Source: an uncultured Lachnospiraceae bacterium
GTDB lineage: Bacteria; Bacillota; Clostridia; Lachnospirales; Lachnospiraceae
Assembly (NCBI GenBank): GCA_947632555.1
Contig: CANRPU010000002.1
Coordinates: 153,390 to 217,389 of the forward strand
DNA: 64,000 nt
Direction of reading: 5' to 3'
How positions within the stretch are numbered: the first letter of the stretch is position 1; each line of letters begins with the position of its first letter. Both the position numbers and the translations under genes were made by a program. This document shows positions 62,483 through 64,000 of this stretch, one piece after another. The notes beneath the pieces are model-generated. The model was not told the origin of the DNA and did no database searches. It saw only the letters and a program-made list of their open reading frames with translations.

Positions 62483-63220
62483 ATGGATATTCAACTTTTC
62501 CATCAATGGAACGCCAAAAGGGACCAACTGGATTTTCTCATTCAGAGTACGGAATTACAGCTTGTTAATGTCAATAAACGCTTAAAAAGATTGTGGTGTG
62601 ATCTGGCTTATGACATTGGCATGATTGTACTTCCCGTGCTTTTTTTGTGGCTGTGGCCCCAATCCAAGGGTGTGGGCGTGATCAGCAGTATCGTGACGAA
62701 TGTACTCCGCACGCTGGTTGTTTACGCATGTATCTTTTTATGGCCGTTTGTTATTTATTCTATGATCAAAACTTCCGTATTTCTGTATCGCAACAGGGAG
62801 AACACCCAAGTATGTGAACCGACCGTAAAAGGCGGAAAATCGCGGGTCAGCGAAGAGGGTCTGCCTGTCCGTACTTATAGGCATGACTACCAAAAGACAG
62901 AAACCACTTACCGCGTGGAACAGAAAAAGCTGCTTTATATGCTGAACCGATATTACTGGTATAAAACAGAGCTGGAAGAACTGGGCAAAAAACTGACTTC
63001 CGAGGATTCGTCCATAACGTCTGAGGAATTCCGGACGCGAATGGAAAAACTGGTATTTTATGAGGAAATCAAACCGGCTGTTCTCAGTACGCTGTGGAAT
63101 CGAAAATACGCGGCTGCGGCCATTGCCATAGCCCTGATCATATATGTTTTGGTTGGGCTGAGGCTGCTTATTGATATGGGTTCTATGACCGGCCTGGGTA
63201 CTTATTATATATATTCTTAA
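62483..63220 (+). CDS. unrecognised membrane protein
   Basis: A 245-residue protein. An N-terminal helical segment is followed by two hydrophobic stretches (about 40-60 and 68-92), a charged helical middle (about 110-200), and a C-terminal membrane helix (about 210-232). I do not recognise the family. AAGGAAAG precedes the ATG. Part of its sequence (62952-63009) recurs as a broken copy 240 bases downstream, so the gene has been duplicated locally. Confidence 0.6.
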   Translation: MDIQLFHQWNAKRDQLDFLIQSTELQLVNVNKRLKRLWCDLAYDIGMIVLPVLFLWLWPQSKGVGVISSIVTNVLRTLVVYACIFLWPFVIYSMIKTSVFLYRNRENTQVCEPTVKGGKSRVSEEGLPVRTYRHDYQKTETTYRVEQKKLLYMLNRYYWYKTELEELGKKLTSEDSSITSEEFRTRMEKLVFYEEIKPAVLSTLWNRKYAAAAIAIALIIYVLVGLRLLIDMGSMTGLGTYYIYS

Positions 63221-63248
63221 AACCCACTTATAATTAAGAGGAAAGTTT

Positions 63249-63323
63249 GATTACTGATATAAGACAGAGCTGGAAGAACCGGGCAAAAAACTGACTTCCG
63301 AGGATTCTTATGAGGAAGTTTAG
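63249..63323 (+). pseudogene. remnant of a partial duplicate of the preceding gene
   Basis: Bases 63250-63307 match 62952-63009 at 55 of 58 positions without gaps. In the matching frame the copy reads DY-stop-YKTELEEPGKKLTSEDSYEEV-stop: the Trp codon TGG has become TGA, and the frame jumps from EDS to a YEE that occurs later in the parent (YEEIKP). This is an internally deleted, decayed copy. The stretch from 63324 to 63453 shows no further clear match. Confidence 0.8.
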
Positions 63324-63362
63324 TAGCATCAAATACACTGACGTTTTTAGGAGGGTTTGAGA

Positions 63363-63431
63363 GTGCTAATAACTAAATCGCGGCAAGCGGGAGCAATGGC
63401 GGCGGATACCATGCGCCGGGGATTAAGGTAA
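63363..63431 (+). CDS. 22-codon small ORF with strong ribosome binding site
   Basis: A GTG start at 63363, 7 bases after AGGAGGG (63349-63355), opens a frame of 22 codons ending at TAA 63429-63431. The product is short and basic, starting MLITKSRQAGAM. It could be a real small peptide or the remains of a larger gene. No similarity is known to me. Confidence 0.35.
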   Translation: MLITKSRQAGAMAADTMRRGLR

Positions 63432-63453
63432 TATTTTTATACAGGAGGTCTAA

Positions 63454-63846
63454 ATGGCTGTTTCAAAAATAAAGGTTTCTTTTGAAAGTAATGTGCAGAA
63501 AGTATGGGAGATTGTCACTTCTCTTAAAAATTATGGATGGCGCAGCGATCTGAGCAGAATTGAGATTCTGAATGAAAAGCAGTTTGTGGAATATACAAAG
63601 GCCGGATACCCGACCAATTTTACTGTTACGTTTATGGAACCGTATAAACGATGGGAGTTTGATATGGAAAATGATAACATGAAGGGACATTGGACAGGAA
63701 TATTCCGTAGTGATGGAGAGCGGACGGAAATTGAATTTACGGAGGAAGTTACAGCGAAGAAAGTAATCATGAAACCGTTCGTGAAAGCCTATTTGAAGAA
63801 ACAGCAGGCACAGTATGTTAAGGATTTGAAGAAAGCCTTGCTGTGA
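63454..63846 (+). CDS. SRPBCC (START-like/polyketide cyclase) family protein
   Basis: A 130-residue single-domain protein of the SRPBCC hydrophobic-pocket superfamily. The N-terminal VSFESNVQKVWEIVTSLKNYGWRSDL and IEFTEEV followed by a long C-terminal helix (VKAYLKKQQAQYVKDLKKAL) are the typical ends of the fold. The ligand is unknown. AGGAGGTCTAA precedes ATG 63454. Base composition is more A+T-rich than in the core region. Confidence 0.8.
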   Translation: MAVSKIKVSFESNVQKVWEIVTSLKNYGWRSDLSRIEILNEKQFVEYTKAGYPTNFTVTFMEPYKRWEFDMENDNMKGHWTGIFRSDGERTEIEFTEEVTAKKVIMKPFVKAYLKKQQAQYVKDLKKALL

Positions 63847-63875
63847 ATCTGGGTTTGCGGAGAGGTTCTCTTTGA

Positions 63876-63956
63876 ATGAACAAATCGGACTTTATGGAAA
63901 TAAATGATGTGCTCGATGAGAGCGAAAATTTGAATTCTCACTTGAGGTATTTTTAG
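63876..63956 (+). CDS. 26-codon small ORF at the right end
   Basis: ATG 63876 to TAG 63954-63956, a 26-residue acidic product starting MNKSDFMEINDV. A GGAGAGG lies about 12 bases upstream, which is long. It may be a gene fragment in the accessory tail. Low confidence. Confidence 0.2.
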   Translation: MNKSDFMEINDVLDESENLNSHLRYF

Positions 63957-64000
63957 GGATTTAATAACTGTTATATCTTGTTATAAAAATCTCGTCAAAC

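Noticed and set aside
1..64000. CRISPR array, tRNA, rRNA or insertion sequence
   Set aside because: No regular spaced repeats, no recognisable tRNA/rRNA stretches and no transposase-like frames were seen on either strand.

Overview
The window looks like chromosomal core DNA from a spore-forming, rod-shaped clostridium, most likely a Lachnospiraceae member. Base composition is near half G+C by eye. The pointers are yqfC/yqfD-phoH-ybeY synteny with a SpoVB-like flippase, a complete mreBCD / PBP2 / minCDE / rodA cluster, DUF4321 and SepF genes, an L27 with the Firmicutes-type N-terminal extension next to its protease Prp, strong AGGAGG ribosome binding sites, and frequent TTG/GTG starts. Nearly every gene is on the + strand, and short spacings or overlaps indicate long operons. 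No tRNA, rRNA, CRISPR array or insertion sequence was recognised. No gene-free stretch exceeds 300 bases.

Layout. 1-7.2 kb: tail of a Dabb protein, a zinc-ribbon membrane protein, rlmH, lgt, an ABC exporter (ATPase plus a 1004-residue FtsX-type permease with a long coiled coil) and pyrimidine-nucleoside phosphorylase. 7.2-16.6 kb: yqfC, yqfD, phoH, a shrunken PgpH-like protein whose HD motif reads HR, ybeY, a MOP flippase, a membrane-anchored unknown and two flavoproteins. 16.6-19.5 kb: proB-fau-proA behind a strong sigma-A-type promoter. 19.5-29.7 kb: miaB, a minus-strand multi-pass protein, mutS, mutL, miaA and an aluminium-resistance/methionine gamma-lyase family enzyme. 29.7-40.4 kb: the shape and division block (DUF4321, radC, mreBCD, PBP2, minCDE, rodA), then mgsA and a D,D-carboxypeptidase. 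40.5-46.3 kb: a small P-loop protein, an HlyD-like protein, yggS, sepF, aroB, lspA and an RluD-type synthase. 46.4-51.4 kb: a cytidylate-kinase-like gene, rplU-prp-rpmA behind a leader, obgE, yhbY, nadD, yqeK and rsfS. 51.5-57.3 kb: DUF378, the branched-chain amino acid transporter livJHMGF and a second cytidylate-kinase-like gene. 57.3-60.5 kb: lexA divergent from a YneA-like LysM division inhibitor with three SOS-like boxes between them, and a ttcA-like gene coupled to a tyrosine recombinase. 60.6-64 kb: an AI-2E-family exporter, dtd, and a more A+T-rich accessory tail with a decayed partial gene duplication, tiny ORFs and an SRPBCC protein.

The genes fall into a few jobs: peptidoglycan synthesis and cell shape, lipoprotein maturation (lgt and lspA), ribosome assembly (rlmH, ybeY, prp, obgE, yhbY, rsfS), tRNA modification and proofreading (miaA, miaB, ttcA-like, dtd), DNA repair and SOS (mutS, mutL, radC, lexA), and amino-acid supply (proBA, liv). 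I see no clearly new multi-gene system. The features most worth following are the catalytically degenerate PgpH paralogue, the roughly 240-residue insertion in PBP2, the coiled-coil exporter, the SOS divergon, the perfect hairpins at the mutS start and before the HlyD-like gene, and the decaying duplication at the right end. Transmembrane counts, residue ranges and family names come from reading the sequence without database searches.
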